The notes under the pieces are model-generated. The model did no database searches. It worked only from the letters and a program-made list of their open reading frames with translations, and had not been told where the DNA came from. Positions 1 to 9,974 of a stretch of 64,000 nucleotides of DNA are shown here, piece after piece. The position numbers and the translations under genes are program-made. Every line of letters begins with the position of its first letter. The first letter of the stretch is position 1. The DNA is from Cranoglanis bouderius (lineage: Eukaryota > Chordata > Actinopteri > Siluriformes > Cranoglanididae): assembly GCA_023630585.1 (NCBI GenBank), contig CM042565.1:10176013-10240012 (forward strand). Reading direction: 5' to 3'.

Positions 1-187
1 CTCAATAAAACTTACCAGCTCATTTCCTTATAAAACTGTACAAATTGTACCGGAGACTACTATTTTTATTTTTATTTTTTGTCACACCAAATACTGACTT
101 TGTTTCATTTACTACTGTTTACTGCTCTTTACGTTTTTTTTTTTTTTGTTTTTTTTTGCATGTGCCTAAAACTTTTGCACAGTACTG
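1..187 (-). mobile_element. truncated non-autonomous Tc1/mariner-like element
   Basis: The plus strand ends with GCCTAAAACTTTTGCACAGT ... CTG followed by TA. The whole piece matches, in reverse orientation, the left part of the complete 567-bp copy at 6087-6653, including the GGAGACTA and CTTACCAGCTCATTTCC blocks. The left end is cut by the window boundary. Confidence 0.8.
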
Positions 188-264
188 TATATACATAAAA
201 GATTATATTATATATAAGTATTTATAATTGTGTCTAATTATATTCACTTTCACTTTCACTTATA

Positions 265-1803
265 CAACCCCAATTCCATAAAAGTTGGAACGCTGTGTAA
301 AATGTAAAGAAAAACAGAATTTGCAATCTCATAATCCCATATTTTATTCACAATAGAACATAGAAAACATATCAAATGTTTAAACTGAGGAAATGTGCCA
401 TTTTAAGGAAAAAATAAGGTAATTTTGAATTTGATGGCAGCAACATGTCTCAAAAAAGTTGGGACAGGGCCATGTTTACCACTGTGTAACATCCGCTCTT
501 CTTTTAACAACAGTCCGTATACGTCTGAGAACTGAGGAGACCAGTTGCTGGAGTTTTGGGAGAAGATTGTTGTCTTATTCGTGTCTGATACAGGATTCTA
601 GCTGCTCTCCTGGGTCTTCTTTGTCGTATTTTTCATTTCATGATGCGCCAAAAGTTTTTTTTTTTCCTACTACGAAGCCATATTGTTATAATAGATGCAG
701 TATGTGGTTTAGCATTGTATTGCTGAAATATGCAAGGCCTTCCCTGAAAAAGACGTCATCTGGATGGAAGCATATGTTGCTCTAAAACCTGTATATACCT
801 TTCAGCATTGATGGTGCCTTTCCATATGTGCAAGCTGCCCATTCCATAGGCACTAATGCACCCCCATACCATTAGAGATGCAGGCTTTGAACTGAGTGCT
901 GATAAAAAGCCGGATGGTCCCTCTCCTCTTTAGTTTAGAGGATGCGGTGTCCATGGTTTCCAAAAAGAATTTCAAATTTCGATTCGTGTGACCACAGAAC
1001 AGTTTTCCACTTTGCCTCAGTCCATTTTAAACGAGCTTTGGCCCAGAGAAGACGGCAGCATTTCTGGATCATGTTCACATATGGCTTCTTCTTTGCATGA
1101 TAGAGCTTTAACCTGCATTTGTGGATGGCACGCCGGACTGTGTTCACAGACAGTGAGTTCTGGAGGTGTTTCTGAGCTCACGCAGTGATTTCCATTACAG
1201 AATCATGCCTGTTTTTAATGCAGTGCCACCTGAGGGCCCGAAGATCACAGGCATGTAATACTGATTTTCACCCTTGACCCTTGCGCACAGAGATTTATCC
1301 AGATTCTCAGAACCTTTTGATGATATTATGTACTGTAGATGATGAGATATTCAAAGTCTTTGCAATTTTACGTTGAGGAACATTATTCTGAAATTGTTTG
1401 TTTTTTTCAATCTGTAGACGCAGTTTTTCGCAGATTGGTGAACCTCTGCCCATCTTTACTTCTGAGAGACTCTGCCTCTCTAAGATACTTTTTATCATGT
1501 TACTGACCTTTTGCCAATTAGCCTTATTAGTTGCAAAATGTTCCTCCAGCTGTTTCTTTTTAGTAAAACTTACTTTTCCAGCCTTTTGTTGCCCTGTCCC
1601 AACTTTTTTGAGACGTGTTGCTGCCATCAAATCCAAAATTACCTTATTTATTCCTTAAAATGGTACATTTCCGAAGTTTAAACATTTGATATGTTTTCTA
1701 TGTTCTATTGTGAATAACATATGGGTTTATGAGAGTTGCAAATCATTGCATTGTTTTTATTTACATTTTACACAGCGTCCCAACTTTTTTGGAATTGGGG
1801 TTG
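265..1803 (-). mobile_element. Tc1-like element, 1539 bp, with inverted repeats of about 200 bp
   Basis: It is flanked by TA on both sides (263-264 and 1804-1805) and its ends read CAACCCCAATTCC and GGAATTGGGGTTG. Each terminal inverted repeat runs about 200 bp, to the AAAAAAGTTGGGACAGGG block. It is the same family as the element split by the LTR retrotransposon at 12106-22450. Confidence 0.9.
780..1636 (-). pseudogene. broken Tc1-like transposase
   Basis: Reading frames on the minus strand at 1307-1636 (QLEEHFATNKANWQKVSNM and a helix-turn-helix QRKIAKTLNISSSTVHNII) and 935-1147 (AKARLKWTEAKWKTVLWSHE) are pieces of one DNA-binding plus DDE transposase, separated by frameshifts. In the catalytic VLWSDE context the first Asp is replaced by His (VLWSHES), so this copy cannot be active. 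Confidence 0.85.
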
Positions 1804-1832
1804 TATACATAATAATGTCATACATATAAATA

Positions 1833-1835
<3 letters not shown>

Positions 1836-1896
<61 letters not shown>
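1836..1896. repeat. (TA)n microsatellite
   Basis: About 60 bp of alternating TA lie just outside the Tc1-like element that ends at 1803. The open frames across it are repeat translations. Confidence 0.95.
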
Positions 1897-1899
<3 letters not shown>

Positions 1900-2069
1900 C
1901 TCAGTGGGACAGGGTGGGAGGTCAGCGGAGAGCCTCCAGCTCTGAGCTCAAACCCTATCCTAATACAGTCTATCCCACTGCCCACTGTCCCTCCTGTAGT
2001 TGAACAGGCTCTGGAGGTAACTATCACAGTGCTGGAGTTCTCCTGCATCCATATGTTGCTGGAGCATTC

Positions 2070-2363
2070 TGTCATGGTGTGAGTCCATGGAGGCAGATAC
2101 AAATTCAGAACTTCTTTATTTGCAGACAGACACACAGAACAGGTTCAGGGAAACAGGCTCAGGGAAACAAACACAAGGAATTGTGTCTACACTAGGTACC
2201 AGGGCTATCAGAAACTTCGTAAAACTAGAAAATAAATCCTAAGACGAAGCACTAAATGGTTGAAACAGGAGATGGAGGGAGACAGCAGGGGAAGAAGTTC
2301 TGCAAGGACAGTCAGCGTGCCATCTAGTGGCCAAAGATGGAATTGCACCTGGGGGCCATGACA
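2070..2363. mobile_element. unclassified element bounded by TGTCATGG / CCATGACA
   Basis: A segment of 294 bp begins TGTCATGG and ends CCATGACA, a short perfect inverted repeat with TG...CA ends. It contains the phrase CATCTAGTGGCC that recurs in fish repeats. It could be a solo LTR or a short DNA element. No target duplication was found. Confidence 0.35.
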
Positions 2364-3762
2364 AAAATATCACTTTGTTTTTTGTCAAACTTTGTCTGGT
2401 TTACAGCGTTTGAGAGCGACTCTTGAACAGTTGACTCTTATTAGTGAACTAACTCACTGAACACTAACTAGCTGCTATATCTATATATAAGTTTAAACTA
2501 AGTGAAAATAACTTTAGGTATTAACAGCGCAAGCTAGCTAGCTTCTAATCTTACTCTGATGGTTGAACCCCCAGCCTGAGGTAAACTACTTGTTAGTTAC
2601 ACTAGGCTTAAGTAAATACATTAGCGAAAATGGAGTCACTGCAGTGGGAAAAAAACTGACAAAAACCGTCAGTGCCATATCTATATATCTAACGCGACAT
2701 TTGAATGTACTTTTATTGTTGTACGGTATAGTCCTTTTGAATATTTACAGCTAGCTAATACTAATAAACTTGGTTAAGTAGCTAAGCTAGTGAAGAGAAA
2801 AATGCAGCCGAGCTATCCTGCTCACTTTCTCGTCACTCACCCTCACAGATGCAGGTTTTAAAAACTAAAGCCTGAAGCAAATACAAAAGCAGACTCCTCA
2901 TGTTGGTTAATTTCCAGATGTTTCTACCATGCAGCTAATACTAGCGATCAGTGTTTTAAAGTGACTCTTCACAGTGTCGTTCGCGAACGAGTCGGCTCTT
3001 TTATGTGAACATTGAGAGCCGACTCTCATATGAATCGTTTGCGGGTTTCTTCTTTCTTTCATTTCTTATTATTTAGATGTAGCCAATATCGTTACTCTTT
3101 TAGTATAATTTAATCAAAAATGTTTGACTGAAGCTTTTGTTCAACATATGTGCTGTTCTTTAACGTGAATAGGGTGTGAGATGTGTGTATGAATCTGTGT
3201 ATTTGAATCTCAAAATGCAATGTAAATTAATGTTGTTTAATGTTGTTTTATTAATTGGAACGTACAGGTAGATTTTTTATGAGACAATTTCAGCCATAGT
3301 TAAGCAAAGAAGAGCAATCACTGGTGGAAAACGTCACAAACTTTGTACGGTTTAGAGAAAAAAATGTAAAGGAGTCGTTTGGGAGCCGAAAGAGTCGGCT
3401 ACTTATTGATGAGCTGAGCCAAATGATCTGACTCACTGAAAAGATTCGGAGTCCTCATCACTACGTCACAGACTGTTAGCTGTTTAGCGTCTTTGTATTC
3501 CCGCCTTTTTTGCATTTTATTTTATTTCAACATTCTATATTGCTGTGTACTTAACCTTTGTATTGAACTTAATATTATACTATTCTTTTAATTATTTTCA
3601 ATTTAAATAATTGACTATAGCATTTTGGTCTGTTCTTTTGTTTTAAAAATGCGTTGCAATTTTTGTACTCATAACATTCTTGCCGATTTGATCTATTATG
3701 CCTAATTTTAGTTTTGTAATTTTAGTTTTATACATTTGTAATAAGTAAAAAATGTATATATA
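2364..3762. other. intergenic, no gene; contains a GAGTCGGCTC inverted-repeat hairpin
   Basis: The sequence is AT-rich and non-coding. At 2989-2998 and 3016-3025, GAGTCGGCTC and its exact reverse complement are separated by 17 bases. A further half-copy (GAGTCGGCT) lies near 3390. These look like internal repeats of an unrecognised non-autonomous element. Confidence 0.4.
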
Positions 3763-4470
3763 CACTCACTGAGCACTTTATTAGGAACACCTGTACACCT
3801 GTACAGTGATTTTGACCATGTCATGATTGTTGGTATTTCTATAACTGCTAATCTGCTGGTATTTTCATGCACAACAGTCTCTATAGTTTACTCAGAATGG
3901 TGCAATAAAGAAAAACATCCAGTAAGCGGCAGTTCTGAGAGATGAGAGAGGTCAGTGGAGAACAGTCAGACTGGTTTGAGCTGACAGAAAGGCTACAATA
4001 ACTCAGATAACCACGCTTTACAATTGTGGTGAGCAGAAAAGCATCTCAGAATACACAACACGTCAAACCTTGAGGTGGATGGGATACAACAGCAGAAGAC
4101 CACGTCAAAATCCACTTCTGTCAGCCAAGAACAGAAAGCATGATCCTGCACTGGGCACAGGCTCACCAAAACTAGACAGTTGAAGACTGGAAAAATGTAG
4201 CCTGGTCTAATGAATCTCGATTTCCGCTGAGGCACATAGATGGTAGGGTCAGAATTTGGCACCAACAGCATGAATCCATGGACTCAACCTGCCTTGTGTC
4301 AACAGTCCAGGCTGGTGGAGGTGGTGTAATGGTGTGGGGAATGTTCTTTTTTTTTTTTTTTGGCACACTTTGAACTGATTTATTGGTATTAATGGGCCCA
4401 ATCTCTTGAATCCCACAGCCTGTTTGATTATTGTTGCTGACCATGTGCATCCCTTCATGGCCGTCATGAT
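3763..4470 (+). mobile_element. Tc1-like transposon remnant (degenerate transposase)
   Basis: It starts at TA-CACTCACTGAGCACTTTATTAGGAACACC, a very common fish Tc1-like terminus. It continues through decayed transposase sequence: the segments corresponding to TTLRRMGYNSRRP and EDWKNVAWSNESRF can be read across frames. It breaks off after a poly-T run near 4360 and an AATC repeat near 4472, with the 3' half missing. Confidence 0.85.
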
Positions 4471-4475
4471 CAATC

Positions 4476-5077
4476 AATCAATCAATCTCTTTCAAGGCAG
4501 ACATTTTTTATGGTTGTCAATAATTTGGAGAGAAGATACTATTATTAAAAAACAAAAATTATTTTGTTAGATGTAATACAAGTAATTGTTCTATTGTTTG
4601 AAGGGAAATTTGAGTCATTTTGTGTCATTTTTATACAGTCCCTTTTGCCCATTCTTTAAGGCCTGCCAATAATACTGAGGCTGATTCTATTGTAGTTGAT
4701 GTTAGTGATTCATTAACTGCTTGTACTGCAGCTTATTTGCTTTTTCATCAGCAGTTGTCACAAGACCTTGTACATTAAATCTGTTGAGTAAACTTACTAA
4801 GGGACTGTGTAATATGACCTTTGAGACACAGGGACAGGACACTGACTAGAGGACAGTTGTCCCCACCCATTACCCTCCCTCGACAATATCCTGAACCCCG
4901 TCCACAACAAAGTCCTCAAACAACAGACTCTGGCTCTTGTTAAGTACGTGATGTAATATTTTGTATCATGGATGTGACTTTGCCCAGTTTTATCCAGAAT
5001 TAAATCTCCTGTCTAGGGTCAGAGGAAATTCCAGATAAACAGATAACAGTTTTAGGGGTTACTTAAGGGACACTGGT
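4476..5077. other. intergenic, nothing recognised
   Basis: AT-rich sequence with no open frame, repeat boundary or RNA gene that I can support. Confidence 0.5.
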
Positions 5078-6075
5078 TTATATTAATGCACTTGTTCTAA
5101 AATGTTATCCTTTTATAGTAACAGCTTACACAGGGACTTGAACAGCAGACACTCCTAATAAATGTATTAAAATGTGTGTAATTGTTGATATGGTGAAGTT
5201 ATCTGTGAGATGACATGGCACCCCAAATCATCACTGACTGTGGAAACTTCACACTGGACTTCAAGCCACTTGGATTCTGTGCCTCTCCACTCTTCCTCCA
5301 GACTCTGGGACCTTGATTTCCAAATGAAATGCAAAATTTACTTTCATCTGAAAAAAGGACTTTGGACCACTGAGCAACGGTGTTTTGAGTAAAAAGGTGT
5401 TTTGAGTTAATTAGCTGATTAGAGCGCTTCTCAGGTCAACACTGCTGTATTATAAATTCTTTATTCTAATATTTTTGTGATACTGGATTTTTCTAGTATC
5501 TCATGTCCATGAGCTGTAAGCTATAATCATAAAGATTAAAACAAAAAAAAGGCTTGAAATATTTCACTTTATGTGTAATGAATCTAGAATATATGAAAGT
5601 AACACTTTTTGAATTAAATTATGGGGAAAAAATGAACTTTTTGAGTCCAGGCAGGGTGAAAGGGGTAAAAAAAATGTCCAGGATGATAACTATATAACCC
5701 AATCTAATTGTTTTTTGATATATCATGCTATTTGCTTTACCTATTTAAATCAGGATACTTCATTTAAAATATGATGTACTGCACCTAGAAATAGCTTTTT
5801 TTTTTTCTTTTTTTTTTTTTTAAATACCATAGCATGGTTGAATACTCGATTTTCATTTGACAGAAGGTGTTAATTAATTTTCTGTAACAGCAACCTGACG
5901 GTAGTTCCAATGCAAATCGCAGGTTTATATTAATGCACTTGTTGTAAAACGTGCTTTTCTATAGTAATAACTTACTATAAGTTACTTATTATATAACAAC
6001 TAACAACAGTGACTCCTCTGTGTTAGGCAGCATCATACCACCCTATTGTTGATTATTTTCTTATATCAGTACGCT
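5078..6075. repeat. dispersed unclassified repeat, two partial copies
   Basis: The block TTTATATTAATGCACTTGTT occurs at about 5078 and again at about 5928. Each is followed by related sequence (T..CTATAGTAA.A.CTTAC). The 5' copy is interrupted by a Tc1 fragment at 5213. Related fragments occur near 7299 and 40045-40640, so this is an interspersed family. Confidence 0.5.
5213..5425 (-). mobile_element. internal fragment of the 60967-62467 Tc1 family
   Basis: The plus strand from GACATGGCACCCCAAATCATC to ACTTTGGACCACTGAGCAAC matches 61674-61850 closely and then jumps to the GTGTTTTGAGTTAATTAGCTGATTAG segment that corresponds to about 62240. It is therefore an internally deleted, end-less transposase fragment. 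Confidence 0.85.
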
Positions 6076-6086
6076 CCTTACATATA

Positions 6087-6653
6087 TAGTACTGTACAAA
6101 AATTTTAGGCACATGGAAAGAAATGCTGTAGAACAAAGATGCCTTCAAAATTGTGAAATTAAATGTTTTTACATTTAAAAAAAAATACTGTAAAGAGCAG
6201 TAAACAGTAAACAAAGTCAATATTTGGTGTGACAAAAAATAAAATAAAATAAAATAAAAAATAAAATAAAATAAAAATAAAAATAGTCTCCGGTACAATT
6301 TGTACAGTTTTATAAGGAAATGAGCTGGTAAGTTTTATTGAGCATCTTGCAGAACCAGACACAGTTCTTCTGGAGACTTTGACTTTCACACTTGCTTCTT
6401 ATTTTTGCAGCAAAACCCAGCAGCCTTCATTGTGTTTTTTGTCTGAAAAGTGTCTCTTATGTAATATGCTGCTTTCTTTAATGACATACAAACGTTTTTT
6501 TTTGTAACATTTAATTTTCTGCTAGAAAACTAATGTATGGGAATCTAAAATGTTTCTTGTGCTGACTTGATAATGTAGAAGTCATAAAATAAAAAAATCT
6601 ATAACAAAGTTTGTACTAAAAAATAGGGTGCCTAAAACTTTTGCACAGTACTG
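6087..6653. mobile_element. non-autonomous Tc1/mariner-like element, 567 bp
   Basis: TA flanks both ends (6085-6086 and 6654-6655). The terminal inverted repeats read TAGTACTGTACAAAAATTTTAGGC on the left and GCCTAAAACTTTTGCACAGTACTG on the right. There is no transposase frame. The family's second copy is at 1-187. Confidence 0.85.
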
Positions 6654-6764
6654 TATATGTATTATGTTATAGCTCTGGCACCAAGTTAGAGTTGAGAGGA
6701 ACTTGGTTTATTGCACATTTTACTCATTTGCATGCATGTTACCTGAGAAGGTCTGCACTTGGAG

Positions 6765-6985
6765 TTAAATCCATCCAACTTCCATACCACTTGTCCTACA
6801 CATGGTTGCTGGGGAGCCTGGAGCCTATCCTAGAGAACTCGGGGCACAAGGCGGGGGACACCCCGGACGGGGTGCCAACCCATCTCGCACACATTCACAC
6901 ACTGGCATCTCCAAATTGTTTGTAATCATCTTACAGCGCATGTGTTTCAACTGAAGCACAGGGAGAACATGCGAACTTTGTGGAC
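6765..6985 (+). mobile_element. LINE 3'-end-like fish repeat, diverged copy
   Basis: The sequence GGGGAGCCTGGAGCCTATCC, CGGGGCACAAGGCGGGGGAC and GGGAGAACATGCGAACT matches the better-preserved copy at 56382-56733. This repeat type corresponds to the 3' tail of L2-like non-LTR retrotransposons in fish genomes. That assignment is from memory and not certain. Confidence 0.6.
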
Positions 6986-7298
6986 ACAGGGCAGAGGTGA
7001 AATATTTGGTTAATAGGAGTTGTTGGAAATACCTGTACCACTGTGTCTAATGCACAGTATTCATGTACCTCTCCTTTTGCTGCACTGTGATTAATCATCC
7101 ACTCCCTAGATCATCCCATTTCTCATGTTCCACCCAGTCCAGCAGATTGTGAATGAAAATGAATCACAGAGCAAGAGGTACCAGGAATGATTTATACTTC
7201 TGTGCCTGGTAGATTTTGGCACCTTGGTATAAGTGATCATCCTGCTGAATTTTTCAGTTAAAAAAACAAAAAACAAACAGTTTATTGTCCTTATATAA

Positions 7299-7660
7299 AA
7301 AATTGTAATCATTGATGTGGTGAAAACATTTATTAGGCATTTTTGGAAAGAAGTCTCCAGCGTCAGTGCTTTGAAACAGTCAAGAGGTATAGCTGTTCGC
7401 TTTCCGACGCTTCTTCAGGATGGAGGGGTTTGTGGCTTATCGGTCACCAGACAAGCTGTATTTTTTGTCTTATTAACTTCAAGTGAGAGAAAAAAACAAT
7501 AGGTCGGTGATGGAACAACTGTTTACAGCTGCTATAACATAAGTGATAACAGGAAGTGGAACAACATTAAAGGTAGCTAAGCAGATTAAAATTGACATTT
7601 TGTTTTTTAATAAATAAAAATTGTTGACATGAACAAATTGGTGAGGAATTAATGACATCA
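7299..7660. repeat. fragment of the dispersed repeat seen at 5078 and 40045
   Basis: It shares ATTGATGTGGTGAAAAC, GGCATTTTTGG and the block ACAACTGTTTACAGCTGCTATAACATAAGTGATAACAGGA with the copy near 40403-40460 (ACAACCGTTTATAGCCGTTACAGCTGTTAGTCACAACAGG). There is no coding content. Confidence 0.45.
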
Positions 7661-7861
7661 TAGCTACATACTGAAATTCATGCTTTGTTTAAGATATGTT
7701 ATAGTGAAGATTTATTTGTATTTTTTTCCAGTAAAAAAGAAAAGTGTAGGCAGATCCCACAGACATTTTTTTTATTTGCCCCATGGGATTTGACTTGAAC
7801 AGTGCAATGCTTTACAACATTTACTAAGTGACAAATTCCAGCCACTAGTACAGATATATAT

Positions 7862-7863
7862 AG

Positions 7864-7933
<70 letters not shown>
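7862..7933. repeat. (TA)n microsatellite
   Basis: About 70 bp of nearly pure TA dinucleotide. Confidence 0.95.
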
Positions 7934-7935
<2 letters not shown>

Positions 7936-7939
7936 CAGT

Positions 7940-9796
7940 GGGTTTGGTTTTTTTTTTTCTAAATCAAATCAAAAGTGTTCCTTCATCATTTTTGCCATTT
8001 GAAAGAAAAGACCTACATCATTAGGCATCGCAGAACCTCAGAAAATACTCACTTGCTAAGTATTCGTACCATTATACATGTTTAGTCATTACTGATAAGT
8101 GACATGGTGCATTCCACAAGAGAAGAAAACAAAATGAAAATAAATGGCACTAGTATTTCAAGGAACACAATAAAACAATACATGTACAGCTAGGAACCAT
8201 GTCTGATAGAAAAATGAAAAAGTGTTTTTTTTTTTTTTTTCCTGTGTTTATGTAATGCTATTCTGCATGTTCCAATTCAGAGACACATAAAATTAAACTT
8301 TACTCGGGTCTGAATAATTCACTGGCTCTGATTTTAACCCGGAACTTTCTTAATATCCCCAATCATTCTCTCCCTGTTTCAACACTGTTTTTAACGTGGC
8401 AAGAAAAAATTAGTTTAAGTGTTTTCTGTAGAAATTTTTATAAAGCCCATTTCCTTGGAACCACAAACAGAGTTTTAGCAAACTATCATGCTAATCAGCT
8501 AACTTGCTAACATGTCATTTCAGCTGTTATTAAAGGTGCCGTTTGGATCTGGCCATTTTATTCATCTAAAGTTTACATTTTTCCCAGAACCACCAGTTGC
8601 CCCTTTTCCTTAAAACGCACCCCATAAGGCATAGGTAGTTTCAATAGAATTGTAATTCACCTCACAGGCAGCAGAGAACTTTATTGATTACAAACTGCTC
8701 CTTTAAAGTGTTTTATCCTCCTGCTTGCATGTTAAACTGTAGTTACATCAAATCATTAATGGTGGTAAATTAGGATTCCCGTAAATGGACAAGAGCACGT
8801 TAAGAACAGTATTGCAACAAGGAGGAACAGCACAACATTGCTACAGCATCCTTTAGTATTCAGACTGATGTGCACTCGTTCTCCATTAAGCTCAAAAAGA
8901 TACAAACACACTACCCATCACATGGATTGTGTTCATTTGTCTCCCTCTTTTGTACAGAAGCTCATTTACACAGTGACAAGCTCCTACTACCCATGTAAAG
9001 GTTTTCCCCCCATTATAACTGGCCTCAGATCAGTTTCAAATGGCAACATCCAGCAAAATCTCTTCAGTGACTCCCCGCAGACAAACCAAAAAAAAAAAAA
9101 AAAAAGACAAACACTACATTCAAGTTCAGACCACAGAGTAAACAAACCGCATGTTTTCTCCCTTTCACCCTTGGTTTGGTCTCAGATTTCCCTCAAATTT
9201 ACAACAGCTTAGAGTGCACAAAATAAGGATACAAAATTAGATTTCTTTTAAATACTGTAGCAGCAGCATCATCTTTTATACGGCGAGCCTCTGGGTGGAG
9301 CACGAAACCTTGAAGTCACTGGCTTCGAGGGTAGACGAGAGATTGTCCCCTAAGGTACGTTTATATTTGCGGTTGTATTTAATATAAGTTCGAGAGGGCT
9401 AAATCTGCGTTTCTACAGAGTTATGGATATAATTTTTGAGATGAAAAAGCTTTTCACATCAGGGTCACTTTGGCCATGGTGCCCCCTGGTGGACTTTTTG
9501 CCATGAGGCTTTCTCCCTCAACGAGAGAGGAGATTAACAAGTTCAGCTCCTCTGTGTGATTAAAAAAATCTTCAACTCTTTCTCTCTTTCAGATTCCATT
9601 CCGTCATCAATCCGTTCCCCGAGTCAGTCCAGTTTTTGTTTGCCCATTTCCTCGCAGTGTTTCAGCTCACAACGACCCATGAATCCTCACTAACCAGCCT
9701 AGGCGTTGCATCTCTGCCAAAAACAGCAGGTGACTCTCATGGCACCTACGTAAGGGGGCCTGGGAAGCCCACAGGGTGGGAATCTGATTAGCGTGC
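7940..9796 (-). other. probable mtmr3 3' UTR and downstream sequence
   Basis: There is no transposon signature or coding sequence here. The stretch directly follows the mtmr3 stop codon in transcription order. Its length would fit the long 3' UTRs of this family, but the transcript end cannot be fixed from sequence. Its contents are ordinary AT-rich DNA with A-runs near 8224 and 9090. Confidence 0.45.
8680..8685 (-). terminator. candidate mtmr3 polyadenylation signal
   Basis: The minus strand reads AATAAA about 1.1 kb downstream of the mtmr3 stop codon. Such hexamers are common in AT-rich DNA and others exist nearer 7.7 kb, so this is only one candidate. Confidence 0.25.
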
Positions 9797-9974
9797 TCAG
9801 CTCGAGGCTGTGGCGATGGGCTTTTTAAGCTGCTGCGAGCGAAGTTCTCGTGTTCGGCTCTCCAGCAGCAGGTCGTAGCACGAGTTACACACTAGCACTG
9901 GATCATAAAGCTGCTGATCGGGGATGGGCAGCTTCAGGTGGCAGCAGTCCTTACAGAACACGTTTCCACAGTTT
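9797..9974 (-). CDS. mtmr3: mtmr3 recognised coding exon 17 (FYVE second half, C-terminus and stop)
   Basis: An exon of 178 nt including TGA at 9797-9799, acceptor CTACAG. It encodes NCGNVFCKDCCHLKLPIPDQ, LYDPVLVCNSCY with the last zinc-ligand cysteines, then a basic tail ending KKPIATASS. This C-terminus is the strongest evidence for MTMR3 over MTMR4. Confidence 0.97.

Noticed and set aside
1818..2135. 105-codon minus-strand open frame
   Set aside because: It mostly translates a (TA)n microsatellite as Tyr-Ile repeats and has no homology features.
8838..9212. 124-codon plus-strand frame
   Set aside because: Lies in the probable mtmr3 3' UTR, contains a poly-Lys run from an A-tract and has no recognisable feature.
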